Shown: positions 1 to 9,497 of the stretch, in pieces
Layout of the letters: the number at the start of each line of letters is the position of its first letter
Numbering within the stretch: position 1 is the first letter of the stretch
Translations under genes and position numbers: made by a program
Origin: a virus
DNA: 64,000 nucleotides
Virus record (IMG/VR): IMGVR_UViG_3300025401_000022
Location: 1 to 64,000 of that record
Strand: one strand, 5' to 3'
The notes under the pieces: generated by a model
Database searches by the model: none
Seen by the model: only the letters and a program-made list of their open reading frames with translations
Told to the model about the DNA's origin: nothing

Positions 1-71
1 TGGTAATACGGAAACAAGTAAAAGAAATAGAAATACTTAAAAGATGTATAGGCATTGAACCACAGAAGTAA
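1..71 (+). CDS. 3' end of an unidentified CDS, truncated by the window edge
   Basis: Frame 3 is open from the left edge to a TAA at 69-71 and encodes a charged tail of 22 residues ending IGIEPQK. It lies in the same direction as the following gene, with 62 bases between them. The fragment is too short to identify, and an open frame of this length could also be chance. Confidence 0.35.
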   Translation, partial: VIRKQVKEIEILKRCIGIEPQK

Positions 72-133
72 CTTATTGATTTATATAGCATTTACCAGTA
101 AAACTTAATTTTCTAAAAAGACAGGGAAAAACC

Positions 134-400
134 ATGGCATTAAAACTATCAGTAGCAACTCAATTTGGCGTACCAGCCCCACAAGCCTACGCTAGAATTA
201 CTAACTTTTTTGGCACAAAAGACAATATCCAAGTGCAAGTGGCAATTCACTACGACCAAGCCGCTAGAGAAGGCAATATGGCTACAGTCTTAGAACACGC
301 CCATTACATCGCTATTGAGGATTTAAAAGGCGACTTGATTCCTGCAATTTATGGTGTACTAAAGACTTTTAGCCAGTATAAAGATTCAGAGGACTGCTAA
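134..400 (+). CDS. 88-aa conserved phage protein, copy 1 of 2
   Basis: I do not recognise a function. The protein is soluble and compact, with no signal peptide or membrane segment. It is clearly paralogous to the 88-aa protein at 41677-41943: same length, same opening MALxLSVxTQFGVPAPxAYARITNF, and matching blocks IQVQVAI and IEDLKGDLIPAIY. A purine-rich stretch (AGGGAAAAA) precedes the ATG. It sits just before fibre genes, while the second copy sits just after a fibre gene, so a role in fibre or tail assembly is a reasonable guess from context only. Confidence 0.75.
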   Translation: MALKLSVATQFGVPAPQAYARITNFFGTKDNIQVQVAIHYDQAAREGNMATVLEHAHYIAIEDLKGDLIPAIYGVLKTFSQYKDSEDC

Positions 401-661
401 ATGGCAATGAACCTTGACCAAACGGCAGATAAAATAACCCCTTCTACGGGGACATTAACTGTTGCAGGAACGCTTACAGGAACTACTGTAGTCGCTAATA
501 CTGTAGCTGTCGCTGATTCAAGCACTAATGCCAACTTTTATCCAACTTTGGTCAGCGCCACAGGTAGCAATCAAGCTTTAAATACTGTGTCATCTACGCT
601 AAAATACAATCCATCAACAGGAGCTTTAAGCACAGGCTCTATTATTTATATAGCACCATAG
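401..661 (+). CDS. short fibre-like virion protein
   Basis: 86 aa, rich in Thr, Ala, Val and Ser, with the phrase LKYNPSTGALST that recurs in phage tail fibres just before their repeat regions. It starts directly after the stop of the 88-aa gene and is followed after a short gap by the large fibre gene in the same direction. It may be a separated N-terminal or linker piece of the fibre, or a stand-alone short fibre subunit. No catalytic motif is visible. Confidence 0.6.
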   Translation: MAMNLDQTADKITPSTGTLTVAGTLTGTTVVANTVAVADSSTNANFYPTLVSATGSNQALNTVSSTLKYNPSTGALSTGSIIYIAP

Positions 662-670
662 GAAAAAATC

Positions 671-2449
671 ATGGGTCAATTAGTCTTTCAAGCAACAGCA
701 GGCGGCCAAGTAGCCTTAGTTGGCCCTAATCCGTCATCCAACTTTTCAATTAACGTACCAGCAGTAAACAGCACTTTAGCTACTTTAGCTGCTCAAACAT
801 TTGCAGGAACTCAAACATTTACAGTTGATGCTTCTATATCAGGTCTTACTGTTGGTAAAGGAACTGGTGCAGTTTCTAACAATACAGCTGTTGGTTCTGG
901 TGCTTTAGCTGGTTCAAATAGCGGAACTGGTGGTAATGCTGCTTTTGGTAATAATGCCCTTAATGCCAATACAACTGGTTATTCAAACATTGGTATTGGT
1001 AGCGCAAATGGAACTTACAATGGCGCACTTTACGCAAATACCACAGGAAATCAAAATATTGGTATTGGAACTGGTGCTTTAGTTGCCAATACAACAGCAA
1101 GTAATAATATTGGTATTGGTTATCAATCTCTTTATGCCAACACTACTGGCGCATCAAATATTGGTATTGGAACTGGCGCTTTGCAATTAAACACCACCGC
1201 ATCAAACAACACAGCAGTAGGGTATCAAGCTGGGTATACAAATAGCACAGGCGCTTATTTAACTGCAATAGGTTATCAATCCTTATATAGCAATACTGCA
1301 GCAGATAACACAGCAATTGGTTATCTTGCTTCTAACGCTAATACAACAGGCACATACAATGTGGCAGTTGGTGGAACTGCACTGCAATTAAACACTACAG
1401 GTTCTTACAATACAGCAGTTGGTAGGCAAGCGTTGTATGCAAATACAACAGCCTCTTTTAATACAGCAGTAGGAACTGTTGCATTGGGTGCAAACACTAC
1501 TGGTTCTTATAATGCCGCTTTAGGTTATGGTGCTCTTAATTCCAACACCACCGCATCTAACAACACCGCAGTAGGTTATCAAGCTGGTTATAGTGCAAAT
1601 ACACCTTCAAATGTGTTTATTGGTTATGTTGCTGGATATGCTGCAACTACAGGTGGAAATACCATTGTTGGTGCTTATGCTGGTCAAACTCCAACTGGAG
1701 GAAACAATACTTTAGTTGGATTTGGTTCTGGTAATGCTTTAACAACAGGAAGCCAAAATACATTTGTTGGTAGTGGTGTTTTAGGAGCTTCTTATGGTGC
1801 TGGTTCTGCTGTAACCACAGGAACAAAAAACACCATTCTTGGTGCTTATTCAGGCAATCAAGGCGGTCTAGACATCCGTACAGCAAGTAACTACATTGTG
1901 CTATCTGATGGTGATGGTAATCCTAGAGGTATTTTTGATAACAATGGAAACTTTTTAATTGGCAAAACATCAACTGCGGCTGGAACTATAGGAACACAAA
2001 TTCTTGCAACAGGTCAAATTATTTCAAGTGTTGCAACTGCTACTGGTGATACTCTTGATGTTTATAACACTACTGCAGGAGCTTATCGTTTTTATGTTGA
2101 TACTGGTGGAACAATTCATGCTACTTCAACAACAATTACCGCTATTTCTGACCAAAGACTTAAAGAAAATGTCCGTGATTTAGATGTTGGTTTAGCTGAA
2201 GTTATGGCTTTGCAACCACGCAGATTTGATTGGAAAGAAGGCAAAGGTTTAGATAAAAAAGACGATATTGGTTTTATTGCTCAAGAATTTGAAACAGTAT
2301 TTCCTAATTCAGTAACAACATCAAAGGCTGGAGAAGATGGCATAGAATACAAAGCCGTTAGCCAAAGCGAGTTAATTCCAACTCTCGTCAAAGCAATTCA
2401 AGAGCTTAAAGCAGAAGTAGATTCCCTTAAACAACAATTAGGAGCATAA
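671..2449 (+). CDS. tail fibre with YadA-head-like repeats and C-terminal S74 chaperone domain
   Basis: 592 aa. Residues about 70-430 are degenerate repeats of the NNTAVGxxAL / GxxNIGIGxxAL type, as in the left-handed beta-roll of trimeric adhesins. The last 100 residues match the Peptidase S74 (intramolecular chaperone, endosialidase-type) family: SDQRLKENV with the candidate self-cleaving Ser at about 493, then DIGFIAQEFE, and a C-terminal coiled coil ELKAEVDSLKQQL. By family knowledge this domain drives trimerisation and is then released by autocleavage. The likely role is a receptor-binding fibre. Confidence 0.85.
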   Translation: MGQLVFQATAGGQVALVGPNPSSNFSINVPAVNSTLATLAAQTFAGTQTFTVDASISGLTVGKGTGAVSNNTAVGSGALAGSNSGTGGNAAFGNNALNANTTGYSNIGIGSANGTYNGALYANTTGNQNIGIGTGALVANTTASNNIGIGYQSLYANTTGASNIGIGTGALQLNTTASNNTAVGYQAGYTNSTGAYLTAIGYQSLYSNTAADNTAIGYLASNANTTGTYNVAVGGTALQLNTTGSYNTAVGRQALYANTTASFNTAVGTVALGANTTGSYNAALGYGALNSNTTASNNTAVGYQAGYSANTPSNVFIGYVAGYAATTGGNTIVGAYAGQTPTGGNNTLVGFGSGNALTTGSQNTFVGSGVLGASYGAGSAVTTGTKNTILGAYSGNQGGLDIRTASNYIVLSDGDGNPRGIFDNNGNFLIGKTSTAAGTIGTQILATGQIISSVATATGDTLDVYNTTAGAYRFYVDTGGTIHATSTTITAISDQRLKENVRDLDVGLAEVMALQPRRFDWKEGKGLDKKDDIGFIAQEFETVFPNSVTTSKAGEDGIEYKAVSQSELIPTLVKAIQELKAEVDSLKQQLGA

Positions 2450-2450
2450 A

Positions 2451-2774
2451 ATGGCAAATACATATACAACAACTATTACTAATATGTACACAGTTAGCAC
2501 ACCTGACCCTGATTATGTGGTTAATGTGCTCTTTACTGTATCTGGTACAGACGGCACTCATACCGCTTCTATTGACGGCAACATCCAATTTGCCCAAGAA
2601 GCTAAAGAGTCAGGGTTTATTCCTTACGCACAACTTACTCAAGCAGAAGTATTAAGCTGGATTAACGAATCAGGTCAAATTCCTAATTTAGAAGCTAATA
2701 TTGATGGTCAAATTGCTTCTATGGTAAACCCACCAGTAAGCCCACAAAACACTCCGCTTCCTTGGTCTGCATAA
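2451..2774 (+). CDS. small fibre-associated protein, possibly DUF7936-like
   Basis: 107 aa, beta-rich N-terminus (ANTYTTTITNMYTV), then YAQLTQAEVLSWI and a Pro-rich end PPVSPQNTPLPW. From memory this pattern matches short conserved phage proteins found beside tail-fibre genes; the function is unknown. It begins two bases after the fibre stop and its stop overlaps the next ATG (TAATG). The neighbouring 2774-3079 protein is a divergent relative, suggesting local duplication. Confidence 0.65.
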   Translation: MANTYTTTITNMYTVSTPDPDYVVNVLFTVSGTDGTHTASIDGNIQFAQEAKESGFIPYAQLTQAEVLSWINESGQIPNLEANIDGQIASMVNPPVSPQNTPLPWSA

Positions 2775-3079
2775 TGTTTACTTGGAAAATCCTAGAAGTT
2801 TCTGCAAAAGATAACGTGATTACTCATGCTCGTTATCATGTCACGGCTACACAAGACGATAAATCAGTAGAAACTGAGGGAAATTGGTATTTTGACTGCC
2901 CTACTGCTAAGATTCCATTTGATGAAGTAACAGAAGAAATGGTTGCAAAATGGATTGAAAAAGAGGCAGTAAAAGATGGTCAATGCCATATTACTGCTAG
3001 ACTACAAGAACAATTAGAAGCATTAGAAGATAAAGTAATTCCTCCTTGGCAACCTCAAGTATTTACACCAGGACAATAA
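2774..3079 (+). CDS. small fibre-associated protein, related to its upstream neighbour
   Basis: The chosen start is the ATG overlapping the previous stop (TAATG), giving 101 aa beginning MFTWKILEV; an earlier in-frame start at 2762 would overlap more. The layout mirrors the preceding protein: short beta-rich N-terminus, then PFDEVTEEMVAKWI, then a C-terminal helix EQLEALEDKVIPPWQP. The function is unknown. Translational coupling to the fibre operon suggests an assembly or virion role. Confidence 0.65.
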   Translation: MFTWKILEVSAKDNVITHARYHVTATQDDKSVETEGNWYFDCPTAKIPFDEVTEEMVAKWIEKEAVKDGQCHITARLQEQLEALEDKVIPPWQPQVFTPGQ

Positions 3080-3080
3080 A

Positions 3081-4070
3081 ATGACTCAGCCAATCGACAT
3101 CATTTCTCGTGCTTTAAAAGATATTGGCGCATTAGAAGCAGGTGAGACTCCAACACCGGATGCTGCTGCCGATGCCTTTGATATGCTAAATGACCTTATA
3201 GACCAATGGTCTAACGAGGACATGATGGTGTATAACACCACTGAGATTATTTTTCCTTTGATTTCAGGTCAGGTGCAATATACGATTGGCCCAAATCCTT
3301 CTACTGCTAACTTTATTGGCGCAGTTTTTACAGGCTCAATTCAAGGCAACATTCTGACTGTAACTAGCCTTACAAGCGGTGCTATTGCTCAAGGACAGAC
3401 CTTAAGCGGAACAAGCATATTGCCTGGAACTCAAATTGTGCAGTTTTTAACTGGCGCAGGCGGTCAAGTAAACGAAACCGGAACTTACCAGCTAAATATT
3501 AACTACACCACCGCTATTTCATCTGAAACTTTAACTGCCTACTATCAAAAGCCATTATTTATTGACCAAGCCTATGTAAGGGTAAACACTCAGTCTAATG
3601 GTCAAGCAGTGCAAAATGGCGGTCTAGACTATCCTGTAGCGGTTTTAGCTTTAGAAAACTACAACCAAATCGGTTTAAAGACTTTGAATGGCCCTTGGCC
3701 TAAAGCGCTTTATTACAATCCAAACGCTATTTCAGGCAACCTATTTGTATGGCCTAATCCTAGCCAAGGTGAGATGCATATGTTCTCATCTACTATCTTT
3801 AGCAACTATACAAGCCTTAATGACAATATTGTGCTTCCACAAGGATATTCTATGGCGCTTAGGTGGAACTTAGCCGAGAGATTGATGCCAATGTATGGCA
3901 AGGCTTCACAGACCCAAATAGCGATGATTTCAGCCTATGCTGCTCAATCTAAATCGACTATTAAACGTAATAATATGCAACCAATAGCTGCTGCAGGTTA
4001 TCCTGATTCTATGTTGGTTGGCAGAGCAAAAGATGCAGGTTGGATATTATCAGGTGGTTTCTTTAGATAA
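3081..4070 (+). CDS. P22 gp4-like tail accessory / head-completion protein
   Basis: 329 aa. Residues 1-70 (IDIISRALKDIGALEAGE, DAFDMLNDLIDQW, MMVYN) follow the P22 gp4 tail-accessory family, which forms the ring below the portal. Residues about 82-155 are an inserted beta domain of the form GSIQGNILTV...GQTLSG, which also occurs in the next protein. The helical fold resumes afterwards. P22 gp4 is about half this size, so the insertion is the main departure. The gp10-like gene follows directly, the usual order for a P22-type neck. Confidence 0.75.
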   Translation: MTQPIDIISRALKDIGALEAGETPTPDAAADAFDMLNDLIDQWSNEDMMVYNTTEIIFPLISGQVQYTIGPNPSTANFIGAVFTGSIQGNILTVTSLTSGAIAQGQTLSGTSILPGTQIVQFLTGAGGQVNETGTYQLNINYTTAISSETLTAYYQKPLFIDQAYVRVNTQSNGQAVQNGGLDYPVAVLALENYNQIGLKTLNGPWPKALYYNPNAISGNLFVWPNPSQGEMHMFSSTIFSNYTSLNDNIVLPQGYSMALRWNLAERLMPMYGKASQTQIAMISAYAAQSKSTIKRNNMQPIAAAGYPDSMLVGRAKDAGWILSGGFFR

Positions 4071-4078
4071 GGTTAAAA

Positions 4079-6052
4079 ATGGCAGACTTTGGATTCATTG
4101 GGCCATCTTACGAAGCACCCTCGATTTATCAGGATGCTCAAGAGTGCATCAATTTTCGACCTGAGATTGACCCTTTAAAGTTGCCTGGTCAAAGGGGCAT
4201 TGTTGCGCTTTATCCAACACCAGGGCTAACCACCCAAGTTGTATTGCCAAACACCCAAGAAGTGCGTGGAATGCGTACTGTTAGCGGTGGAAATCAATTG
4301 GTGGCGGTTTGTGGCCCTTATGTCTATGTTTTATCCTCAAATCTAACTCCTACTATTATTGGGCAGTTAAATACCAGCACAGGTCGTGTCGGCATTACAG
4401 ACAACGGAGTAAACGTTTATATTGTTGATGGCGCTTATCGTTATACATGGCGCATTAATAATCCTACAGCTGCGACTATTCAAGGCTCTATTTCCGGCAC
4501 AACATTAACTGTAAGCCGTACTTATTCAGGCACTTTGGCTATTGGTCAAGCATTGTATGGCATCGGTCTAAGCAATGAAACTGTTATTTTGTCAGGTTCA
4601 GGCACTACTTGGACATTAAATAAAAGCCAAACTGTAACTTCTACGCAAATTTACGCTTCAAACACTATTTCTTTTCAAGGTGCAATTGCTGACGTAACAG
4701 TCAGTAGCGTTGTTTACCATCAATTAACTGTAAGCCCACCTGTTACTCTTTATCTTGGTCAAACTATTGTTGGCTCAGGAGTATCCGATGGCACAATTAT
4801 TACTCAGATTGTGACTGCTAGTTCTCAATACTATATTAACAAGGCTTACACTATTAGTTCAGAGCAAATGTATGCCTTGAACTTTACTGTAATACCCAAT
4901 ACCGATGGCGCTTTTACAGGCGCAGACGTTGTAGATACTGTAGATAATTACTTTGTTTATAACGACCCTAATACTCAAATATTTGCTTCTTCTGATGCCC
5001 TAAGCCCTATTACTCAGCCTTTGAGTTTTGGCTCTAAAGATGGCTCACCGGATAACCTTGTGTCCTTAATCGTAGACCATCGTGAAGTCTATTTATTGGG
5101 TGAAAACTCCAGCGAAGTATGGACTGACGTAGGCACGTTTCCATTTCCTTTCCAAAGAATTCCTGGCACTTCAACACAGCATGGTATTGTTGCCAAGTTT
5201 TCAGTAGCTCGTGTTGGTAACTCATTTGCTTATGTAAGTCGTAATATTCGTGGTCAAGCCCAAATTATGATGATGCAAGGCTACACACCAACTCGTATCT
5301 CAACCCATGCGGTAGAGAATACTTTGGTCAATCAATATGTGGGCGATGCTGTAGCTTGGACTTATCAGTTAGAAGGTCACGAAGTTTATGTGGTGTCTTT
5401 CCCATCTTTAGACTTAACTTGGGCTTACGACAATACCAGCCAAATGTGGCATAAATGGCTGTGGGTAGACAATAACAACGTTTACCATCGTCATCGTGGC
5501 AATTGCCTAGCTTTATTCCAAGGCATGGTTCTTGTAGGCGATTGGCAAAATGGAAAGATTTACGAGCTAGACCCTAATAATTACACTGATGATGGCGATG
5601 AAATACGTAGGCTTCGTAGATGCCCTCATTTGGTTGAAGATTTACAAAGAGAGTATTTTGACGAATTACAGCTTCAGTTCCAGCCAGGTGTTGGTATTGG
5701 TGGAACTTTTACAAATACAAACGTTTATTTAGGCAATACTTATACGATTGGCGCAAGCCAAATAGCGACTATTCCACCCTTGGGAATCTATGTGATTGGA
5801 AACCAAGAAAACGTGGACAATACGACCCCTTACACCAATCCAAGGGCTATGCTTCGCTGGTCTAATGATGGTGGCTCTACTTGGAGTAAAGAATATTGGA
5901 TTCCTATTGGTCAGCAAGGTAAATACAAGAATCGTGCTATTTGGCGCAGATTAGGTATGGCTCGTGACCGAGTATTTGAAGTGGTAATTACCGACCCTGT
6001 AAAAGCGGTTATTGTTTCTGCAAACCTAAAAGCCTCTGTAGGAGAGAACTAA
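4079..6052 (+). CDS. P22 gp10-like packaged-DNA stabilisation / tail nozzle protein
   Basis: 657 aa. The N-terminus (GPSYEAPSIYQDAQECINFRPEI) and C-terminal region (AYDNTSQMWHKW, GDWQNGKIYELD, RRLGMARDRVFEV) match the P22 gp10-type tail stabilisation family, a hexameric nozzle that plugs the packaged genome. Residues about 133-193 and 200-270 look like two copies of the same small beta insertion (GSISGTTLTV...GQ.L.G) found in the gp4-like neighbour. The stop overlaps the next ATG. A second, quite different nozzle protein is at 52859-55018. Confidence 0.8.
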   Translation: MADFGFIGPSYEAPSIYQDAQECINFRPEIDPLKLPGQRGIVALYPTPGLTTQVVLPNTQEVRGMRTVSGGNQLVAVCGPYVYVLSSNLTPTIIGQLNTSTGRVGITDNGVNVYIVDGAYRYTWRINNPTAATIQGSISGTTLTVSRTYSGTLAIGQALYGIGLSNETVILSGSGTTWTLNKSQTVTSTQIYASNTISFQGAIADVTVSSVVYHQLTVSPPVTLYLGQTIVGSGVSDGTIITQIVTASSQYYINKAYTISSEQMYALNFTVIPNTDGAFTGADVVDTVDNYFVYNDPNTQIFASSDALSPITQPLSFGSKDGSPDNLVSLIVDHREVYLLGENSSEVWTDVGTFPFPFQRIPGTSTQHGIVAKFSVARVGNSFAYVSRNIRGQAQIMMMQGYTPTRISTHAVENTLVNQYVGDAVAWTYQLEGHEVYVVSFPSLDLTWAYDNTSQMWHKWLWVDNNNVYHRHRGNCLALFQGMVLVGDWQNGKIYELDPNNYTDDGDEIRRLRRCPHLVEDLQREYFDELQLQFQPGVGIGGTFTNTNVYLGNTYTIGASQIATIPPLGIYVIGNQENVDNTTPYTNPRAMLRWSNDGGSTWSKEYWIPIGQQGKYKNRAIWRRLGMARDRVFEVVITDPVKAVIVSANLKASVGEN

Positions 6053-6288
6053 TGTCAAACGGATTATGGTCTACCTCGCAAAACAACCCTTATCCGCAGT
6101 CCGAATTTTTGGATGCCACGACTAAAAGGCCGACTCGTGCATGGCAACAATTCTTTTTAAATTTGCTGAACTTTACTTCTGCCACTTCCGCTACAGCAGG
6201 GTCGGCTAGTTTGCCAGCTAACCCTGTGGGCTTTATTAATGTGACTGTTAATGGTAAAAAATACAAAGTTCCCTATTATAATGTTTAG
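6052..6288 (+). CDS. small conserved neck-region protein
   Basis: 78 aa, starting at the ATG that overlaps the gp10-like stop. It has a WxxFFxNLLNF helix in the middle and a C-terminal VNGKKYKVPYYNV strand. I recognise it only as a type of short gene that often follows gp10-like genes; the 89-aa protein at 55015-55284 holds the equivalent place in the second cassette (with less obvious similarity). Function unknown. Confidence 0.6.
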   Translation: MSNGLWSTSQNNPYPQSEFLDATTKRPTRAWQQFFLNLLNFTSATSATAGSASLPANPVGFINVTVNGKKYKVPYYNV

Positions 6289-6290
6289 TA

Positions 6291-6698
6291 ATGATACTCA
6301 AACGAATAATGCCAGACGAAGTGGCTCAAAAGTGGTCACAAGTATCTGATTTTATTGAAAAAGCTCTAGTGTATGCAGATGGTGATTATACGATTGACCA
6401 AGTAAGATTAGCAGTAGTTAGTAATCAATGGTTACTAATAGGAGTGTATGAAGGTGAGTTTATTAAAGGTGCTTTAACAGTTTCATTTATAAATATGCCT
6501 AACGACAGAATTGGTTTTGTAACTGCAATAAGTGGCAAAAACATCTTTACTAAAAACACTTACAAGCAATTAGTTGATATTTTGAAACAATTTGGAGCAA
6601 CCAAAATACAAGGTGGAGTTCGAGAATCCATTGCTAGATTATGGCGAAGAGTAGGGTTTAAAGAACGATACATTCTTGTGGAGAACGATATATGTTAA
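6291..6698 (+). CDS. GNAT-like protein of the tail/ejection cassette
   Basis: 135 aa with alpha/beta pattern resembling a GNAT acetyltransferase fold: WLLIGVYEGEFIKGALTVSF, FVTAISG, and a C-terminal SIARLWRRVGFKERYILVE strand. The acetyl-CoA loop (Q/RxxGxG/A) is not evident, so it may be a structural relative only. T7 internal virion protein gp13 is also annotated as GNAT-like, and the 126-aa protein at 55344-55724 stands at the same place in the second cassette. It is probably virion-associated; enzyme activity is doubtful. Confidence 0.55.
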   Translation: MILKRIMPDEVAQKWSQVSDFIEKALVYADGDYTIDQVRLAVVSNQWLLIGVYEGEFIKGALTVSFINMPNDRIGFVTAISGKNIFTKNTYKQLVDILKQFGATKIQGGVRESIARLWRRVGFKERYILVENDIC

Positions 6699-8095
6699 AA
6701 AGCAAGCATTCCGGTTGGACTTGGGATTTAAAAAGAACTCCTTTTAGTGGCGGTGGCGGTGGCTTCATTTCATCTATTACAGACCCTATTTCTAGCGCAC
6801 TAGGCACAGATGGTGGCGGTGGCGGTTTATTAGGCGGTCTTGCTCAAGTTGATAAAGCTGTAAATAATGCTATTCCTGGCGGTTGGATTACTGTTGGTGG
6901 TCTTGCTGCAGGTGGCGCTGCTTTGGCTTATGCCCCTGAAGTTATGGCTTTGGCTTCCTCATCAGGAATTGCCCCTGAAGCTGCTGCAGTTGAACTTGGT
7001 ATTGCACCAGTTGACGCTGCGACAGGCGCTACTGTTCCTTTGTCAGACTTAGGCGCAACAGGCGCAGCAGCAGGAAGTGCAGCCACAGGCGGTGTTGCTG
7101 TAGATGCAGCAGGTTTGCCAATAGCTGCTGACACAGGGGTAGCAGGTGGCACAGGTTTAACAGGCGGTGCAGGCGCAACAGGATTAACTATCGGTGGCAC
7201 AGTAGGCTCTTTAACAGCCCCTTCAGCTGCTGCAATTGATGCCTCAGCAGGTCTTGCACCAGCTTCAGGTAGCGCACTAGTTGGAACATCATCAGGTTTG
7301 GCAGCGCCAACAGCTGCAGCAGCAGGTGGCGGTAGCTTATTAGGCAGTCTTGGTGGTGGCGGTCTTGGAACAGCTTTAGGTGTAACCGCAGGCGCTAATG
7401 CACTAGGCAGTTTATTAGGCGCAAACGCTTCAAACAAAGCAGCGCAGATTCAAGCTAATGCTGCAAACAATGCATCGCAATTAACTGCAGCAATGTTTAA
7501 CGTGCAAAACCAGCAACAGCAACCATATAGAAGCTCAGGATATAACGCATTAAATCAAATTGGCGCATTATCTGCAGGGCCATATACTCAGTACGATGCT
7601 TCCGGTAATCCTGTAGGAACAGGCACAGGCTCAGGCTATTTAACGCATCAATTTAATGCTCAAGACTTAAATGCTAATTTATCGCCTGGCTATGCTTTCC
7701 AATCAGAACAAGGTCAACGTGCCAACTTAAACGCTGCTAATGCTTTGGGCGGCAGAGTTGGCGGTAATACATTACAAGGTTTGCAGAACTATACCCAAGG
7801 TCTTGCTTCTACTAGCTATCAAAATGCCTTTAATAACTATCAAGCGCAACGTCAAAATATTTATAACACTTTGGCAGGTATTGCTGGTATTGGTCAAACA
7901 TCACAGCAACAAACAGGCAATTTGGCGCAAAACGCTGCAACCACTCAAGCTCAGCTTGGTGTTGGCGGTGCTGCTGCACAAGCTGCAGGTCAAACAGGTG
8001 TGGCAAGCGCATTAACTGGTGGCGCAACAGGCGTGGCAAACAACCTTCTATTGGCTAGTTTATTAGGCCAAAACCAAAGCGCAGCAGGAGCTTAA
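6692..8095 (+). CDS. DNA-ejection-type virion protein with Gly/Ala-rich N-half
   Basis: 467 aa, overlapping the preceding gene by 7 bases. Residues about 25-75 (DPISSALGTDGGGGGLLGG, PGGWITVGGLAAGGAALAYAPE) are clearly related to the start of the 1093-aa protein at 55721-59002. The middle is low-complexity Ala/Gly. The last 200 residues are Gln/Asn-rich helix (AAQIQANAANNASQL, SEQGQRANLNAANALGGR) and resemble the protein at 59002-60036, so this gene may equal two genes of the other cassette. Position after the nozzle genes fits an ejected internal protein. Confidence 0.65.
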   Translation: MLKSKHSGWTWDLKRTPFSGGGGGFISSITDPISSALGTDGGGGGLLGGLAQVDKAVNNAIPGGWITVGGLAAGGAALAYAPEVMALASSSGIAPEAAAVELGIAPVDAATGATVPLSDLGATGAAAGSAATGGVAVDAAGLPIAADTGVAGGTGLTGGAGATGLTIGGTVGSLTAPSAAAIDASAGLAPASGSALVGTSSGLAAPTAAAAGGGSLLGSLGGGGLGTALGVTAGANALGSLLGANASNKAAQIQANAANNASQLTAAMFNVQNQQQQPYRSSGYNALNQIGALSAGPYTQYDASGNPVGTGTGSGYLTHQFNAQDLNANLSPGYAFQSEQGQRANLNAANALGGRVGGNTLQGLQNYTQGLASTSYQNAFNNYQAQRQNIYNTLAGIAGIGQTSQQQTGNLAQNAATTQAQLGVGGAAAQAAGQTGVASALTGGATGVANNLLLASLLGQNQSAAGA

Positions 8096-8096
8096 T

Positions 8097-9494
8097 ATGG
8101 CAAGTTTTAACTTTAATACTGATTTAACAGTTAAACCACAGGAATATGGAACTGGTTTAGGTGACATTATTAACATGGCTCGTGGTGTGCAAGCTTATCA
8201 ACAAGCACAACAAATTAATCCATTAGAAGTGCAACAAAAAAAAGCAGAAGTAGATGCAAAAAAATTAGGATTGCTTAGGGCTAGGTCAGAAAATATTGTG
8301 CAAAATATTCAAGATTTATTGCAAAAAGATGATTTGACTTACGATGACATTTATAAAAAAGCTAGTGAAATTAATGCTAATGCTGGTGGAGATGAAAATT
8401 CTTTAAAACAAGTAATGGCTTCTTTTAACCCTAAAAGTAGTCCCACACAACATAAAGCTTCTTTAGCTCAAGCATTAGCTAAAAATTTAACATCGCAAGC
8501 ACAATTAGAAAAACTTTATCCTTCTGTTCAACTAGAAGATATTGGCGGTCAAAAAGTTTCTATTGCACAAGGAAATCCATTGTTGGCAGCAGAGCAACCA
8601 GGTGTGCCAACTGGGCCATATTTGCAAAAATCTCTTGCTCCTCAAGTTGCTACAAGTCCTACAGGGGGGCCTATGCAATTTGGGGGTGGTGGTATTCCAC
8701 AAGCAGGAAATTTAAATAATAGACCTGTTTTAGTTCAAACTGCACCTGCTATGGGTGGTCAAGCAAATATGCAACCAACTGCAGGTGGTGTAACACCACA
8801 ACAAATGAGCCAACCAAAATCTGCATCAGGGCCAATCCCATATATGCAAGGTGAAACTTATGACTCTTACAAAGACCGAGTTGCTAAAGTTCAAAAAAGT
8901 GTAGGACAAGCTGCTGAAGATTTGAAAACGTCAAACGCTAATTCTGTAACTAATGCAAGATATACAAATGAACAAATTTTAAAAGCTTTGGACAACAAAG
9001 ACGTTAGAGTTGGGCCTTTAATGCAAGCAATAGCAAATAAAACTGAAGGTTTAAATTTAACTGCTGATGAACAGTATGTAAAAAAACTGCTTGAACAAAG
9101 AATCCAGCAACAACAATCAAGAAGTAATATTGACCAAATTTCAAAAGAAATAGCAAGTGGAAATTTTGGAAATAGCAAAGACACAATTCGTAGCGTATTG
9201 TTTAAAGATAATGGAAATTTAACAGCCCAAGAATTGCAAGCTAAAGGCATATTAAACAAAGCAGGAAATGTTAATAAACCAAATTTAGCTGGTGTAAATG
9301 AATTTCAAAATAATTTTGCTTTGAAATCTGACCCTGAAGTAATGCATTTAATGGGTGTTATTGGTGATAAACCATTAAATCAATTAACTAAAGCAGAAAT
9401 TAGCCATTTACAAAAAGAATTTAAAGGCAAATCTTTGGCTGAAATAGATGCTTTAATGAAAAAACGGCAAGAACTTATTGATTCAATAAGGTAA
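8097..9494 (+). CDS. putative internal virion (ejection) protein
   Basis: 465 aa, no recognised domain. The N-terminus (GLGDIINMARGVQAYQQAQQINPLEVQQKKAEVDAKK in part) is a long amphipathic helix rich in Gln, followed by a Gly/Pro linker at about 185-260 and further helices. This type is common in phages as the second of three ejection proteins. It holds the position of the 756-aa protein at 60046-62316, but no lysozyme-like segment is visible here. It starts one base after its upstream neighbour. Confidence 0.6.
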   Translation: MASFNFNTDLTVKPQEYGTGLGDIINMARGVQAYQQAQQINPLEVQQKKAEVDAKKLGLLRARSENIVQNIQDLLQKDDLTYDDIYKKASEINANAGGDENSLKQVMASFNPKSSPTQHKASLAQALAKNLTSQAQLEKLYPSVQLEDIGGQKVSIAQGNPLLAAEQPGVPTGPYLQKSLAPQVATSPTGGPMQFGGGGIPQAGNLNNRPVLVQTAPAMGGQANMQPTAGGVTPQQMSQPKSASGPIPYMQGETYDSYKDRVAKVQKSVGQAAEDLKTSNANSVTNARYTNEQILKALDNKDVRVGPLMQAIANKTEGLNLTADEQYVKKLLEQRIQQQQSRSNIDQISKEIASGNFGNSKDTIRSVLFKDNGNLTAQELQAKGILNKAGNVNKPNLAGVNEFQNNFALKSDPEVMHLMGVIGDKPLNQLTKAEISHLQKEFKGKSLAEIDALMKKRQELIDSIR

Positions 9495-9497
9495 AAA

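Noticed and set aside
6928-7437. 169-aa minus-strand ORF
   Set aside because: Ala/Pro-rich shadow of the Ala/Gly-rich half of the plus-strand ejection-type gene.
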